This document shows, in pieces, positions 9,110-22,384 of a stretch of DNA of 64,000 bases. Origin of the DNA: Ariolimax columbianus (taxonomy: Eukaryota; Mollusca; Gastropoda; Stylommatophora; Arionidae); the NCBI GenBank assembly GCA_036924085.1, contig JAVGWX010000018.1, positions 18,541,464 through 18,605,463 of the forward strand, read 5' to 3'. The translations under genes and the position numbers were made by a program. Numbering within the stretch: position 1 is the stretch's first letter; each line of letters begins with the position of its first letter. The notes under the pieces were generated by a model. That model had not been told where the DNA came from, did not search any database, and worked only from the letters and a program-made list of their open reading frames with translations.

Positions 9110-11985
9110 ATGGGACTAACAACAAAACTAAGAATAGGCACCTGGAAAGTCAGGAGCCTATACCAGAGCAAGTTGTTCATGATCGGAAGAGAAATGAAGA
9201 GAGCCAAGATAGAGATTCTTGGAGTCTCTGAGCATAGATGAGCCGGTCAAGAGCACTGTACCAGCTCCTCAGGCAGGAGAAACATTTATATACTCTGGGA
9301 CGGACAAGGGTGGAAAAAGAGGGGTCGGCTTTATTTTGTCAAAGAAGACAGCACCTTCACTACTCGGTTACAATCCAGTCAACGACCGCATAATTGTAAT
9401 CAGATTTAAGAAAAAGACTAGAAATTTAACAATAATTCAAGTGTGTGCACCAACATCAGCAGCAGACGATTGTGAAATGGATGATTTCTATAACACCTTG
9501 CAAGAAGCGATGGAAAAAGTTGAAAAAAAGAGGCATCTTGGTCATCATTGGAGATTTCAATGCGAAAGTTGGAGAGGAAAGAGCAGAAGAAGAGAGAAGT
9601 GTTCGAGGACCTTTCGGCTTGGGACACAGAAATGAGCGAGGAGAAAAACTGGTTGAATTCTGCACGGAAAACAACCTCTCCATTGCCAACACCTTCTTCA
9701 AACAACATCCACGAAGACTGTACACGTGGACCTCCCCTGATGGAAACAGTAGAAACCAAATAGATTACATCCTAGTGCAACAAAGATGGAGATCAAATGT
9801 GCTGACGCCAAAAACACTGCCAGGAGCAGACTGCGATACGAACCATGATTTACTGTTTGCAGTTTCCCAAACAAGACTACGCAGGATCAACAAAGGTTGC
9901 CAGCCAATACGCTTCCATGTATCAGCAATACCTACTGAATACAACATCACAGTAGATAACACATTTGAGGAGTTGCTTGATGTACAGGAAGAGATGACAT
10001 CTGAGGAGTTGACATCGTACACAAGGGATATTTTGATCTCGACAGCAAAAGAAATGATTCCAAAGATATTGCACAAGACACAGAGCTATATAACAGAGGA
10101 AACACAGAAACTCATTGCAGAAAGGCAACAATTAAAACAAATGGGAAGTAAGGGGACCAACACAGCATTTAAAAACTGCGCAAGAAAAGTTAGAAGAGAA
10201 ATAAGAAAAGATAAAAGAAGATACATAGTAGAAACGTGTAAGGATATAGAAAACCTACAACATCAAGGCAGAGAAAGAGATGCATTCAAAGCAATAAGAA
10301 CACTGACAAGGGAATTCCGTCCGGTTCCACATGTCATAAATGACAAAGAGGATAACACATTAACAGAAACCAAAGACATACTGAATAGATGGAGAGAGTA
10401 CTGCAGAACCATGTATGGAGATAGCACAAAGCGCTCAGTTACAATCCTATCAAAGGATGAGAAAGAACCTGAACCAATATTGGAAGAAGAACGCTCTGCA
10501 ATTAAAATCCTGAAAAAGGGAAAGACCCCAGGATGCGATGATATCCCTGCAGAGCTAATACAAGCAAGAGGAGAGGCATGTACTCGAGTCTATCACAAGC
10601 TGTGTAAACAGATATGGCACAGTGCAGAGTGGCCAGAAGCATGGAAGAAATCAATTTATATTCCCCTCCCCAAAAAAGGCAACCTGAAGCTGTGCACGAA
10701 CAACCGAACTATCGCGATGATCAGCCACGCTAGCAAGATACTCTTGCGAATCCTATTAAGGATAGCGAAAAGGTTTGAATCTGAAATTCACGTAGTCCAG
10801 ACAGGTTTTAGGAAAGACAGAGGGACCCGGGACCACATATTCAATTTAAAGAATATCTATGAAAAATGTAGAGAGTTTAATGTAGACCTGTACACATGTT
10901 TCATTGATTACACTAAGGCCTTCGACACAGTACAATATCAAAATCTGTGGAGAATCATGAAGGAAATGGGGTTTACTTTGCATATAGTCCATCTCATTGA
11001 AACATTATACCAAGATCAACGAGCCGCTGTCCGAGTATCTGGGCAAACATCAGATTGGTTTGCAGTACAAAAGGGAGTCCGACAGGGATGTATCCTCTCA
11101 CCTTATCTGTACAACATATATGCGGAATGTATAATGATAAATGTTCGAGAAGACGAGAACATTGAAAGTTTCGATCCATTTACGATTGGGGGGTACGAGA
11201 TTCCAGAGTTACGATACGCAGATGACACAGTGATACTATCAAGAAGTGCAGAAGGGCTAGAGCAGCTACTTTCAGCCGTTAATGGACATAGTAAAAATAA
11301 CAATCTGTTCATAAACATAAACAAAGCAAAGATAATGAACACCGATAAAACACAATGTCAGCATAAATTTACAGTGGGTGGTAAGGAAATAGATCAGGTC
11401 ACACATTTTGAATATCTGGGCTCCAGAATTGACAAAAATGGTGACTGCTCGAAAGAAATCAGAAGAAGACTAGCTATGGCAATGCAGAGACTGAACAGCC
11501 TGAAGAAATTATGGCAGGGCACCAACAAAACGATAAAAGTAAAAGTCTTGAGAGCCTGTGTTTTTCCTGTGGCAGCTTATGGCCGTGAAACATGGACGAT
11601 TACCAAAAATTTTAGACATAGAATCAAATCCTTCGAGTCAAAATGTTACAGAAAGATCTTCAGAATACCCTGGACAGAGAAAAGAACAAATGTAGACATT
11701 CGGCAAGAGTTGAGCATAAAGGAGAACTGGTTTAACAATTCCATTTTGGTTAAAAAATGCAAATACTTTGGTCACATCAAGAGACCCAACGGTCTTTAGA
11801 GAACGGTGATGGAAGGTATGGTGCCAGGCAAAAGAGGAAGGGGTAGACCAAGAAGACGTTGGCACCAATATATCCAGGAATGCCTGAGTATGACAGTGGC
11901 GGAAGCTGGTGTTTTGGCAAGGGAACGAGTTTCTTTCAGACAGACAGTGATGGGAGCGACGTTCTACAAAGGCCATGCTACATGA
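9110..11985 (+). mobile_element. APE-type LINE ORF (endonuclease + reverse transcriptase), nearly complete, broken
   Basis: The ORF starts at ATG 9110 with MGLTTKLRIGTWKVRSLYQ and EILGVSEHRW, an APE-like endonuclease start. The frame shifts near 9265-9285 and again at the A-run near 9525, then continues as VIIGDFNAKVG, TWTSPDGNSRNQIDYIL and GADCDTNHDLL. In the last block the usual SDH triad reads TNH. The reverse transcriptase follows: CFIDYTKAFDTVQYQNLW, GVRQGCILSP, YADDTVILS (YADD at 11215-11226), FEYLGSRIDKNGDCSKEI and AAYGRETWTI. After NGL a TAG (11797-11799) interrupts the frame; the same frame then reads PGKRGRGRPRRRWHQYIQE and stops at 11983-11985. About 958 codons in all. Related in wording to RTE/Jockey-like LINEs; the clade is not resolved. 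It is flanked on both sides by the same minisatellite family. Confidence 0.88.
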
Positions 11986-12019
11986 TGGATGGGCAAAAGA
12001 TATGAGAAGTACCTGAGGT

Positions 12020-13310
12020 AGGGAAACATGGAACTAAACATTCAATATGCATTACAGGAAAAAGATGAAGGAGATATATTTTACGTGAAGAGACAGGAAA
12101 CTTTATGGATGTATTGTGTTGAATTTAGTGGAACTGGGAACTAAGCAAACATGTAGAGAAATAAGGAATTAAACGGGAATGTGTCTGTGCAAAAGGAATA
12201 GGGAACTAAGCTTACATGTATCTCAGGGAAAAGGGACACGGAACTAATTAGACATAATGTATCCATGGCAGAGGAACTGGGAACTAAATAGACATGTGTC
12301 TAAGGCAGAATTACAGGAAACTCACTAGACATGTGTTTAATGCAGAAGGACAGGCAACTCACTAGACATGTGTCTAAGGCAGAGGAACAGGGAACTCACT
12401 AGACATGTGTCTAAGGCAGAAGGACAGGAAACTCACTAGACATGTGTTTAATGCAGAAGGACAGGGAACTCACTAGACATGTGTTTAATGCAGAAGGACA
12501 GGGGACTCACTAGACATGTGTTTAATGCAGAAAGACAGGGGACTCACTGGACATGTGTTTAATGCAGAAGGACAGGGAACTCACTAGACATGTGTTTAAT
12601 GCAGAAGGACAGGGGACTCACTAGACATGTGTTTAATGCAGAAGGACAGGGGACTCACTAGACATGTGTTTAATGCAGAAGGACAGGGGACTCACTAGAC
12701 ATGTGTTTAATGCAGAAAGACAGGGGACTCACTGGACATGTGTTTAATGCAGAAGGACAGGGAACTCACTAGACATGTGTTTAATGCAGAAGGACAGGGG
12801 ACTCACTAGACATGTGTTTAATGCAGAAGGACAGGGGACTCACTAGACATGTGTTTAATGCAGAAGGACAGGGGACTCACTAGACATGTGTCAAAGACAG
12901 AGGAAAAGGAAACTCACTAGACGTGTCTAAGGTAGAGGAACAGGAAACTCACTAGACGTGTGTCTAAGGCAGAAGGACAGGGAACTTAGTAGACATGTGT
13001 CTAAGGCAGAAGGACAGGGAACTCACCATATATGTGTCTAAGGCAGAAGGACAGGAAACTCACTAGACGTGTGTCTAAGGCAGAAGGACAGGGAACTCAC
13101 TAGACATGTGTCTAAGGCAGAAGGACAGGGGACTCACTAGACGTGTGTCTAAGGCAGAAGGACAGGGAACTCACTAGACATGTGTCTAAGGCAGAAGGAC
13201 AGGGGACTCACTAGACGTGTGTCTAAGGCAGAAGGACAGGGAACTCACTAGACATGTGTCTAAGGCAGAAGGACAGGGAACTCACTAGACATGTGTCTAA
13301 GGCAGAAGTA
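12020..13310. repeat. Minisatellite, 37-bp unit
   Basis: About 35 copies of cactagacatgtgtttaatg plus cagaaggacagggaact, with a ctaaggcag variant at both edges. The early units (aactaaatagacatgtg) resemble the 36-bp family left of the LINE. Confidence 0.92.
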
Positions 13311-13384
13311 AACAACCGATACACGACTGTGTAGATACATCTTCCGAAGGACGCTATAACATTGCTGATGAAGCCCAATCTAGT

Positions 13385-13610
13385 TGCCTGTTCGGATTGC
13401 CACTGAGTGGTCTCGAGGTAAGACGTCGCCTCGGGTGCTGGAGGTGGCGGGTTCAAATCACAGTGGCGATCGTAATTTGTTAACATGGATTTTTTTTGTA
13501 TTTCTCCGGATCTCTGGTTAATAGGGATCGGACGTCCGCCTCCAGTGTCGCGCACGTTAAAATCCATCGGCAGTAGGAAATAAAAAAAAAGAGTACTTAA
13601 CGGCCGCTCT
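13385..13610 (+). mobile_element. SINE family F (tRNA-like head)
   Basis: A-box-like ctgagtggtctcgaggtaag and B-box gcgggttcaaatcacag (13448-13464) are 35 bases apart. A non-tRNA body ending near aaatccatcggcagtagg follows. A single copy was seen in this window. Confidence 0.5.
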
Positions 13611-13806
13611 ACGGGCAAAATTCAAAATTAAGTTAAAAATCTACAAAATGTATTTATAGGATCCACGCCGGTGGTATGGAGTTTGTGCATTGTACTGAGA
13701 TTCTCCAAGAGTATGTAAAAAAAACAGAAAACACGCATGGGTTAAACCGTGTGCAATGACGTTGATTCGTCGAGTAGACTAAAAACTAAACTAGATGGGC
13801 ACAAAG

Positions 13807-14089
13807 GTCAAGGCAAAGGCCGCCGTCTATCGTAGACGATGACGACATAATTAATTTTGCTAGCGCTATTTTTAGTATGAATTAACTGCGTTACGTTTTA
13901 TCCTCACTCTCTCGTCTCGTTCCGCCAGTCCCCAGTGGCAAGTCAAGGACAATTCGACTAGGAGGCGACTACGTTATGCAGGGGACTCCGCATCAAGTAC
14001 CCGTGAAAAATACGGCGGAGTCCAGAGTCGAACCCACACCACCTGATCACGAAGCCGACGGCTTAACCACTTAGCAACGGAATTCCCAA
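13807..14089 (-). mobile_element. SINE family D (tRNA-like), copy 1
   Basis: On the minus strand the head reads ctaagtggttaagccgtcgg, with B box gtgggttcgactctgg. The body passes through gcaggggactccgcat (+ strand) and ends at ggcaaaggccgccgtctatc (+ strand). It aligns along its whole length with 52015-52287. Confidence 0.8.
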
Positions 14090-14249
14090 ATTGACACATA
14101 CGGCTTGAATAACCCACGAGAAAATTGACAACCTATGGTTGCAAAGTCTTGAACATACACCTTACTATGAGCTATTTCTAACTGTTTGAGGCACTAAAAA
14201 GCCACATGCCAGGAGACGTTTTAGGAATGATGAAAAAGTTGAACGTTTA

Positions 14250-14430
14250 GTCTAAATTGTGTTCAGACAGCACACCAAAGACTTCTATGATGCAGGTGTT
14301 GTTGACTTTATAAATCGATGAAGTTTTTGAAACATAAAGCAATTTGTGACCTATTAACTGACTAGTATTCGTACGTCCTATCGATGATATTTCATCAGCT
14401 CTTTCATTACCATATATATCTGCTTTACTG
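14250..14430 (-). pseudogene. RNase H relic of a LINE
   Basis: The minus frame contains ADIYGNERADEISSIGRTN. This matches the 'GNE.AD.LA..G' ending of RNase HI domains in LINEs. No other RNase H motif survives in frame and no RT domain is attached. The rest of 14090-14750 is unrecognised. Confidence 0.5.
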
Positions 14431-14754
14431 AACAGTTTTCTGGAATACACAATCGACAGCATTGCATTCTCGACTAACACAGTAGTGCGCAGTCTTTCGA
14501 ATAATAACGGAAAATTTCGTAAGTTAGGCTCGTTTAGCTTGTTGGATGTACTCACTCCTGAAACTCACACCCGTACTTGGAGATTTTAGGTCTCCACGAA
14601 AATGTACAACTCATGTTTTAGTAATCAGTTGTGGACATTCTAAGGAGTGAACTAAGAGTCGGCGGACACACTGACTTGCTCCCAGTGTAATGTGATCTCA
14701 GAGAGAAGCATGAGAACTAGGACAACCCTTACTAGAGATAATCGTCAGGCAAAG

Positions 14755-16800
14755 CATTTCCTACAAGACAACAGGCACTCAAGACAACAAGCACTCAAGA
14801 CAACAGGCACTCAAGACAACTGATGTTGACATATAAGACAAACTCACACAAGACAACTTCACACAAGACAACAGGCACTCAAGACAACTGATGTTGACAT
14901 AATATACAAACTCACACAAGACAACTTCACACAAGACAACAGGCACTCAAGACAACTGATGTTGACATAATATACAAACTCACACAAGACAACTTCACAC
15001 AAGACAACAGACACTCAAGACAACAGTCACTCAAGACAACTGACGTTGACACATAAGACAACTTCACACAAGACAACTTCACACAAAACAATTTCACACA
15101 AGACAACTTCAGACAAGACAACTTCACACAAGACGACTTCAGACAAGACAACTTCACACAAGACAACTTCACGCAAGACAATTTCACACAAGACAACAGG
15201 CACTCAAGACAACTGACGTTGACATATAAGAAAACTTCACACATGACAACTTCATACAAGACAACTTCACACAAGAGAACTTCACACAAGATAACTTCCC
15301 ACAAGACAACTTCACACAAGACAACCCTCACACATGAAAATTTTACCCGACAACCCTCACACATGACAACCGACATTCATGAAAGTTCTCACACAGGACA
15401 ATTCACACAAGAGCGTTCTCATACAGGACAATCCACACTCATGAGAATTTTCATATAAGACAACCCTAACACAGGACAACTCTCACACAAGACAACCATA
15501 ACACAGGACAACTTTCACACAAGAAAATCCTCTCACAAGAGAGTTCTCACACAGGGAAAACATCACACAAGATAGTTCCTACGCAGGACAGACCTTACAC
15601 AAGAGAATTCTCAAACAAGACAACCCTCACACAGGACAGCCCTCACACAGGACATCCCTCACACAAAACAACCCTCACACAAGACAATCCCCACACAAGA
15701 CAATCCACACTCAAGATAATTGTTACACAAGACAACCCTCACAGAAGACAACCCACACTCATGAGAGTTATCACACAGGACAACCCTAACACAAGAACGT
15801 TCTCACACAGAACAACACACACTCAAGAGTTTTCTCACCTGACAACACTCACACAGGACAACTCACGCATCAGCAAGTTCTCACAAAAGATAAATCTCAA
15901 ACAGGACAACCCACACACAAGACAACCCTAAAACAAGAACATTCTCACAAAGAACAACATACATTGAAGAGATATTTGAACACAGACAGACCTCATATAA
16001 GACAAAACAGCCTTCACACAAGAGAATTCTCACACAGGAAAATCCACACACAAGACATATCTAACACGACAACTAACATAAATCAACTTTATTACAAACA
16101 GCAACACATAACAACTCTCTCAAAAGTCAACCTTCAGCCCTAGACAACTCTCACTCGCGCCAACTCTCACATACGCCAACAAGTCTCACTCGCACCAACT
16201 CACACACACGCCGACAAGTTTCACACGCGCAAACTCTCTGACACGACAACTCTCACACACTCCAATGAGTCTCACACAAGACAACTAACACATAAATCAA
16301 CTCTAACACAAATCAACTCTCACACAAGACAGCTATTAATATGATAACTCTATCAGACAAGAAGAAACAAACTCTTACACCAGACAGCTCTCACATAAGA
16401 CAATTTCCCAAATAACACATTTTTTCCATGAAATCATCACTCATACAAAACAGTCGTCACTTAAGACAGCCATCCCTCAAGACAGCTCTCTCTTTCTCCC
16501 CCTCACTCAAATCAACGTTAATTTAAATGGACTCTTTCGCAATTCAAAGAACTCACACAAAACACTCTTAACACAAGACAATCCTACCTTAGACATCCCT
16601 CAGTCAAGACATGTTACTCTCTCTCTCTCTCTCCTCTCTCTCTCTCACACACACACTCAAGTCAACCCTAATCTTAAAGAACTCTCACGAAAGACATTTA
16701 CACTAAACAACAGCATACAAGATAACCCTGCCTTAAGACAGCTCACCGCCCAAGGAGACACCCCTCACACAAAACATCACCCATCCTAGCTATAACTCAT
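14755..16800. repeat. Degenerate minisatellite, 15-bp unit, 2 kb
   Basis: Units of aagacaacttcacac grade into tcacacaggacaaccc and, toward the right, into longer, noisier spacing. A (CT)n run lies at 16617-16645. The strand asymmetry is strong (C+A rich on +). Confidence 0.9.
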
Positions 16801-17125
16801 GTTACGCATTATTGATTTAAAAACTCCGGAAGCAGTGACGTTGATAGGACCGCGATATTGGACAACACAGATTTAAATCTAGTACGCTCAACAAGTCTTT
16901 TGCAAACCATGAATACGAATCGTTAGCCAGGGTAGAGCTTGGTCTTCATTTCTTGTTCCGTCATCTTGTTCCCACGCGCTTAGGAAACTGACCGGTCCTC
17001 TCTTGGACAAAGTACATTTTTGGTGATTCAATGATGTCAAATTTATTTTATATCATTAATCTACTTGTCTTTTTCTTACCTTTTATCGTTAGTTTTCTAC
17101 GATATAGGCGCGTATTAGTAGCTGG
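16801..17125. other. No gene recognised
   Basis: Unique sequence between the 15-bp array and a SINE. No motif or long open frame was seen. Confidence 0.4.
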
Positions 17126-17475
17126 TTGGGATCAAGATGCTGAGCAGCGCATGAGCTCCAGCTGTCAGCGACCCATAGCTGACTGCTAGCGTCAGGGCCA
17201 GCGAACCAGAGTTGCCAAGACCCTTCTCCACCTCCACGCGGTGATGCTGGAAAAGAGGCTGCATCAGGGCAGACTGGCTAAGGAGAAGGGATCGAAGAGG
17301 GAATGCTAACCCGGTACTAAAAATGCTTGCTGAAGTCAGATGCGTTGGGCCGAAAGGTGCAAATATCGCAGTCAAGCTGTAAACTACGACACAAAGCATT
17401 CCGTTCTCTGGACTATATTCTGCTACTTAAACCCTTTCAGGGTTTGGTAGCGGGAGATTGAGAACGATCGAAGCC
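17126..17475 (+). mobile_element. SINE family B, full-length-like copy
   Basis: It starts atcaagatgctgagcagcgc, passes through ctgctagcgtcagggccagc, ggctaaggagaagggatcg and the core gtcagatgcgttgggccgaa (17335-17354), then attccgttctctggacta, and ends ggtttggtagcgggagatt gagaacga. Confidence 0.82.
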
Positions 17476-17873
17476 AAGCCAAGTATCTGGTCGTTGCATT
17501 CTTTTGAGATCACCAAATATCTTGTTTATATCGTGATATGTATTTGTAATGATAAGCAGTTCTCATGAAACGAGGGGGATTAATAAAGTTGTGCGTTTGA
17601 GGAGATAATTTAATTAATGAGCAAGACTTACGCATTAGCTGTACATTTTCTTAAAACTTGTAAGGTCGTTTAGGTCATGTGTCATTATTTGTATCCGTAA
17701 ACACCATCCCATCCCACAGACAAACGCCAATGTCAGACAAGTTGTTACATCCCGCCGAGGAATAAATCAGACGTCTTTAGATGCATAGCTACTTGCATCT
17801 CCTTGTCAGAAGAGTGACAGTGTTCTTTGAGGTGCTCATTCAGCTACGGGACGAGGAAGAAGTCACAACGATG
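17476..17873. other. No gene recognised
   Basis: Unique AT-rich DNA between two SINE pieces. Confidence 0.4.
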
Positions 17874-17930
17874 ACGGCGTGAGTTAGTGGTTAAGTGACA
17901 TGGCTCACAAACTGAAGGTACCAAAATCCA
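17874..17930 (+). mobile_element. SINE family A head, truncated
   Basis: The sequence gagttagtggttaagtgaca tggctcacaaactgaaggta matches the tRNA-like head of the copy at 62290-62525. It stops before the B box, immediately upstream of a LINE fragment. Confidence 0.6.
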
Positions 17931-17939
17931 CAAGGTGAC

Positions 17940-19075
17940 CAAACGTGATTTTCTTTATACGGATGACTGTGCCTTAAATTCTAATACGGAGGTTGACATG
18001 CAGGAATGTATGGATCGGTTCGCCACAGCTTGTGAAAACTTCGGCCTCACCACCTCAATCACAAAAAACACAGGGGTCCTACATTAACCGGCTCCAGATA
18101 TTGCATGTTCAGAGCCTTCAATCAAGGTACACGGCCACTGTTTAATTAATGTTAACAAATTCACGTACCTTGGCATTCACATAGATGATGAGGTGAATAT
18201 AAGAATAGTTAGGGCAAGTGTGACATTTGGTAGACTTCATACTAAGATGTAGGATAGGCGAGGGATCAGGACTTAAACAGAAATAAAGGTCTACGCTGAA
18301 ATAGTTCTACCTACCCTCTTATATGCATGTGAAACCTGGACCGTCTTTAGTCGACATGACAGGAAATTAAATCACTTCCACATGGACTGCAGAGGATTAG
18401 ATGGCCGGAAATGGTGCCAAATACAGATGTGTTAGCGCGATCGGGCATGTCCAATATAGACAACATGATATGTGCAGCACAGCTGAGATGGGCTGGTCAT
18501 GTGGTACACATGTCGGATCAATGTCTACCAATAGAGCTCCTCTATGGTGAACTCCAAAATGGCAAGACAGCAAGCGGTGGGCAGTGGAAAAGGTACAAGG
18601 ACACACTAAAGAGATCACTGATCCAGTGCGGTATTAACCATGACTGGGAAAGAATCGCCACCAATCGCACAGACTGGCACAGCACTATTGCTGAGGGTGT
18701 TCAGAGACATGAGGCATCAAGAATAGATGAGGTCATCCAGAGACATGAGGCATCAAGAATAGATGAGGTCATCCAGAGACATGAGGCATCAAGAATAGAT
18801 GAGGTCATCCAGAGACATGAGGCATCAAGAATAGATGAGGTCATCGAGAGACTTGAGGAATCAAGAATAGATGAGGTCATCCAGAGACATGAGGCATCAA
18901 GAATAGATGAGGTCATCCAGAGATGATCGTACCGCAAGTTAACTCACATCAACCCTTCTTCAACCCCGGTGGAAGGAGGTGTCTCATTTTCCTGTACAAA
19001 GTGCAACAGCCAATTCAAGGCTCAGATTGGATTATTTAGCCATGTTCGAATTCATGCGAATAGTGAATGAGGACA
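17940..19075 (+). pseudogene. LINE ORF2 3' half (RT end, C2H2 finger) with in-frame minisatellite
   Basis: The fragment begins in the RT catalytic region (DFLYTDDCALNSNTEVDMQE, with the YADD motif changed to YTDD). It continues with VLPTLLYACETWTVFSRHD, AQLRWAGHVVHMSDQCLPIE, LLYGELQNGKTASGGQWKRY and TNRTDWHSTIAEGVQRHEAS, and ends in a zinc finger, FSCTKCNSQFKAQIGLFSHV RIH, before a stop near 19070. There are several frameshifts. Between WHST and the finger, a 36-bp segment encoding RHEASRIDEVIQ is repeated about six times (18706-18925), which is not expected in the family. Confidence 0.8.
18706..18925. repeat. 36-bp tandem repeat inside LINE coding sequence
   Basis: Six near-identical units containing gacatgaggcatcaagaata and gatgaggtcatccaga, each 12 codons long and in frame with the LINE. 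Confidence 0.93.
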
Positions 19076-19955
19076 AAGTGGTCCTCATCAATTACGATGG
19101 ACGAACAACACCAAAGACAGTTCTAGAAACTATACATGATAGATAGGCCAGGAGAATGAACAAGTGGTTTATCCAGGGGTATAGAGGGAACAGAACAAGA
19201 ACAGAACAGAAGAATGCATGTTTTTTTCTACAAGATAACGTTGCTTGCCATTTGCACAACCATTCTGTGTTAAAATTGTATAATAATGCTAAGAAACAGT
19301 CAGAGCGTTTATGGGAGTTTGAAAATGGAGCAAAAAATATAAGCACTGTAGCCTGCCCTACATATCGTAAGATGCTGCTAAAAAATAAAGGCAGAACGTA
19401 GAGCTGGCTGGCTCATAATGTAGACACATAAATACATTTAAACTTTAAAGAAAAATGGACAAGTTGAATAAACAAAAAAGTACAATAACAATCTGAGACA
19501 AAAAAAGAAGGCCCTCTGCAAAGAGATCTAATGACGCATTGCTTAGAGCTTCCCAAAAATCCCCATAAATCCGACAGGAAAGCACGCAAGATGCAAACAG
19601 GAGAGACACAGACAGAGGTGGAAATGATAAGCTAAGACAAGATGACATGGCGTCTATTCGTTGACGACACATATTCCACATGGAGCAGAAATGTTTTCAA
19701 TGATTGAATTATAGTAGGGAAATGTATGTATCTGGCAACTGAAGTGAGATAGGTCGCCCTTCAGTGATATGTAAACTCAATACTGATTGGTTAATGCAAA
19801 TTTTGGGCCATGAATAAATAAACGAACAAGAAATATAAATGTGATATTCGAGTAGATTGCTAAGTGCGCCATGGAAAATCATGACATTCAACGAAGATTG
19901 GCGTATGTAAAAATAACGTAACTAAAGTAAATAAAAGACGATCACCATTTTGTGG
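19076..19955. other. No gene recognised
   Basis: Unique sequence. Short open frames at 19092-19401 overlap on opposite strands without motifs. Confidence 0.35.
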
Positions 19956-20530
19956 ACGTACTGGACCATGGAAGAATCTGCCAAATTTGAACATAACGAG
20001 TCAGAATGTGGGAAAGTGAGGGGGAAGAAGTCAATGTGACCTGCCCATTTATGTTTTGCATTTCCCGCATGGATTACCGCATTCTTCATCACGGACAATC
20101 GTCTCATGTCAGAACTGTGGAGACCTTGCATGCGTTGGTTCCGGAGAGTGATTCCGACAAAGCGTCTCTCGAGGGAGGCCTGGGTCACTCTTAATTTGTC
20201 CTCTAGTGATTTTATTAGTGTCCACGTCTTGGCACCGTAGCACATCGCAGGGAGTACAGTGGAATATAAAAGGGAGGCTCATTGGTCTTTGTCATGACAA
20301 CCGTCCAGGACCGAGTTAATAGACGACAAGGCTGCCCAACCCGCGTGGCGACGTCTTGTCAGTTCAGATTCCAGGTCATTCTCCATACCGAGAAGACGTT
20401 CAAAATAGATGTACTCGTTGACATCCTCTAATTGTACCTTGCCAGAGAAGACTGGTTCACAAGTAGCGAAGCGATTGCGCAACACTTTGGTCTTTGAGAG
20501 TTTCATCTCTAGGACCACTTTCTTGAATTA
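19956..20530 (-). pseudogene. LINE RT C-terminal relic
   Basis: The minus-strand frames read LEMKLSKTKVL, QLEDVNEYIYFERLLGMEND, LESELTRRRHAGWAALSSIN, then after a frame change AMCYGAKTWTLIKSLEDKLR, LERRFVGITLRNQRMQGLHS and NAKHKWAGHI. The order ('Y.YLGR.L', 'R..AGW.A', 'CYG.KTWTL', 'E..RWAGHI') is that of the RT thumb and following region of a non-LTR retrotransposon. It is a different family from the LINE at 9110. It carries frameshifts and is truncated at both ends. Confidence 0.72.
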
Positions 20531-21660
20531 GATGAATATGAATTAGTACTACAGTTAAATATGTCTTATTTTCATGGTCAAGTGCACACATCTGAACTTC
20601 ACGAGATTGGCTTCCTTCGTCCTAGCTGCAAACAGCGTAGATTTTGGTGTCCCTGTGAAAGTGAAACGTGACTATAATGAACTAGACATGTCGTCCGGGA
20701 GAGATGCCCAACACATCACTCACACGTGGAGTGATGTCCCTACGACCTCCTGCGATTATGGGACAAGCAAGACACACAACAATATATGTCATCCATTCTC
20801 CGCTGCCTCGCGGGATAGCTGTTTACTGGAAATTCTTCGGGAGTAAACCCCGAAGACAAATCTGGATCCTGTGATATATCTAGTCGTCTCGATATTGTCT
20901 TGCCACTGTCCAAAGGTAACTCAGGACTAGAAAGTGAGGTTGACAAAAGACGCAGTTTCTTGCTCACTTTAATCAAAATCACCGCGCAAGTCACCCATTT
21001 TAGTCGACAAAGAGAATATACTGTCCACACGGCTGATCAAAGAGAGTGGTCGTCATCACATGTGATGGGCTAACATCCTCACATACATCATTCTTCTCCC
21101 ACAAGGTACCACGTGAACCACTATAGGGGTATATATTGATCCATCCATTCGTTCAATCGCACGTTCATTTTACCTTCAGTTTAACGATCCGAATAAAATC
21201 TGTATCATTCGTGTATATACTGACAGCTAGATTGCCATTAGTCTGGTCCAAACAGTAAGCGCAAGATCTCCATTTACGGATGAGCAGTCTAAGAAAATAA
21301 ATGTTCTTAGTGAACCAGAATCTCTGCCTGGACTAAAACTCAGCCATCTCTCGTCTCATGACTTTCTTCTTTCTACTAGTCATATCAGTGACTTTGGATA
21401 GGAATGTTGATTTTCTTAAGTTTGCAGATTTAGGAATATGTTCAGATAAATGTTCTGAATGTAATACTTGGCAGTGAGAGATTCGTCTGTTAAGTTCTTC
21501 GAACTTGCCATTCTGACAAATAAAGACAGAATGGTAGGTAGATAGCGTGCTTAACTTATAAATGGTAACACATATCAAGCTGAAACAATTTTCACTGAAC
21601 ATGATATTGCCGATTCGTAGATAGTAGATCTTATTTTTCGTAGCTATGTCACTACCTTAA
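20531..21660. other. No gene recognised
   Basis: Unique sequence with open frames below 100 codons and no family motifs. No splice-bounded exon was identified. Confidence 0.35.
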
Positions 21661-21673
21661 AGAGTTATTGGCA

Positions 21674-22030
<357 letters not shown>

Positions 22031-22119
22031 CATGTGCGTTTGTCCAGAAGACATTGGGCTAACCAAGAACTACCAGCTGACGGCTAAAGGGATTATAACA
22101 TCACCTTCATACTCCTTCT

Positions 22120-22383
22120 CATCGTTATGCTCTTCCTCATCATCATCATAATCATCTTCATTTTCCTTCCCATCATCATAATCATCATCATCTGCATTCT
22201 TCTCCTAATCATTATCTTTATCATCCTCTTTCTTAATCATCTTCACCGTCTTAATCCTCCTTCATCATCTTCATCCTTTTTCTCCTCCTCCCCTTCCTCA
22301 TCATCTTCATCAGCTTTGTTCTGGTCATAACCATCTTCATATCTTCCTTCTCCTCCTGATCATCATATAATCTACCTCTTTTG
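22120..22383. repeat. (ATC/TTC)-rich imperfect microsatellite
   Basis: catcatcataatcatcttc-type units. The same composition resumes at 23155 on the other side of a LINE fragment. Confidence 0.85.
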
Positions 22384-22384
22384 C

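Noticed and set aside
9445..11799. 784-codon frame as a host gene
   Set aside because: It carries endonuclease and reverse-transcriptase motifs of a LINE, with frameshifts upstream and a premature stop.
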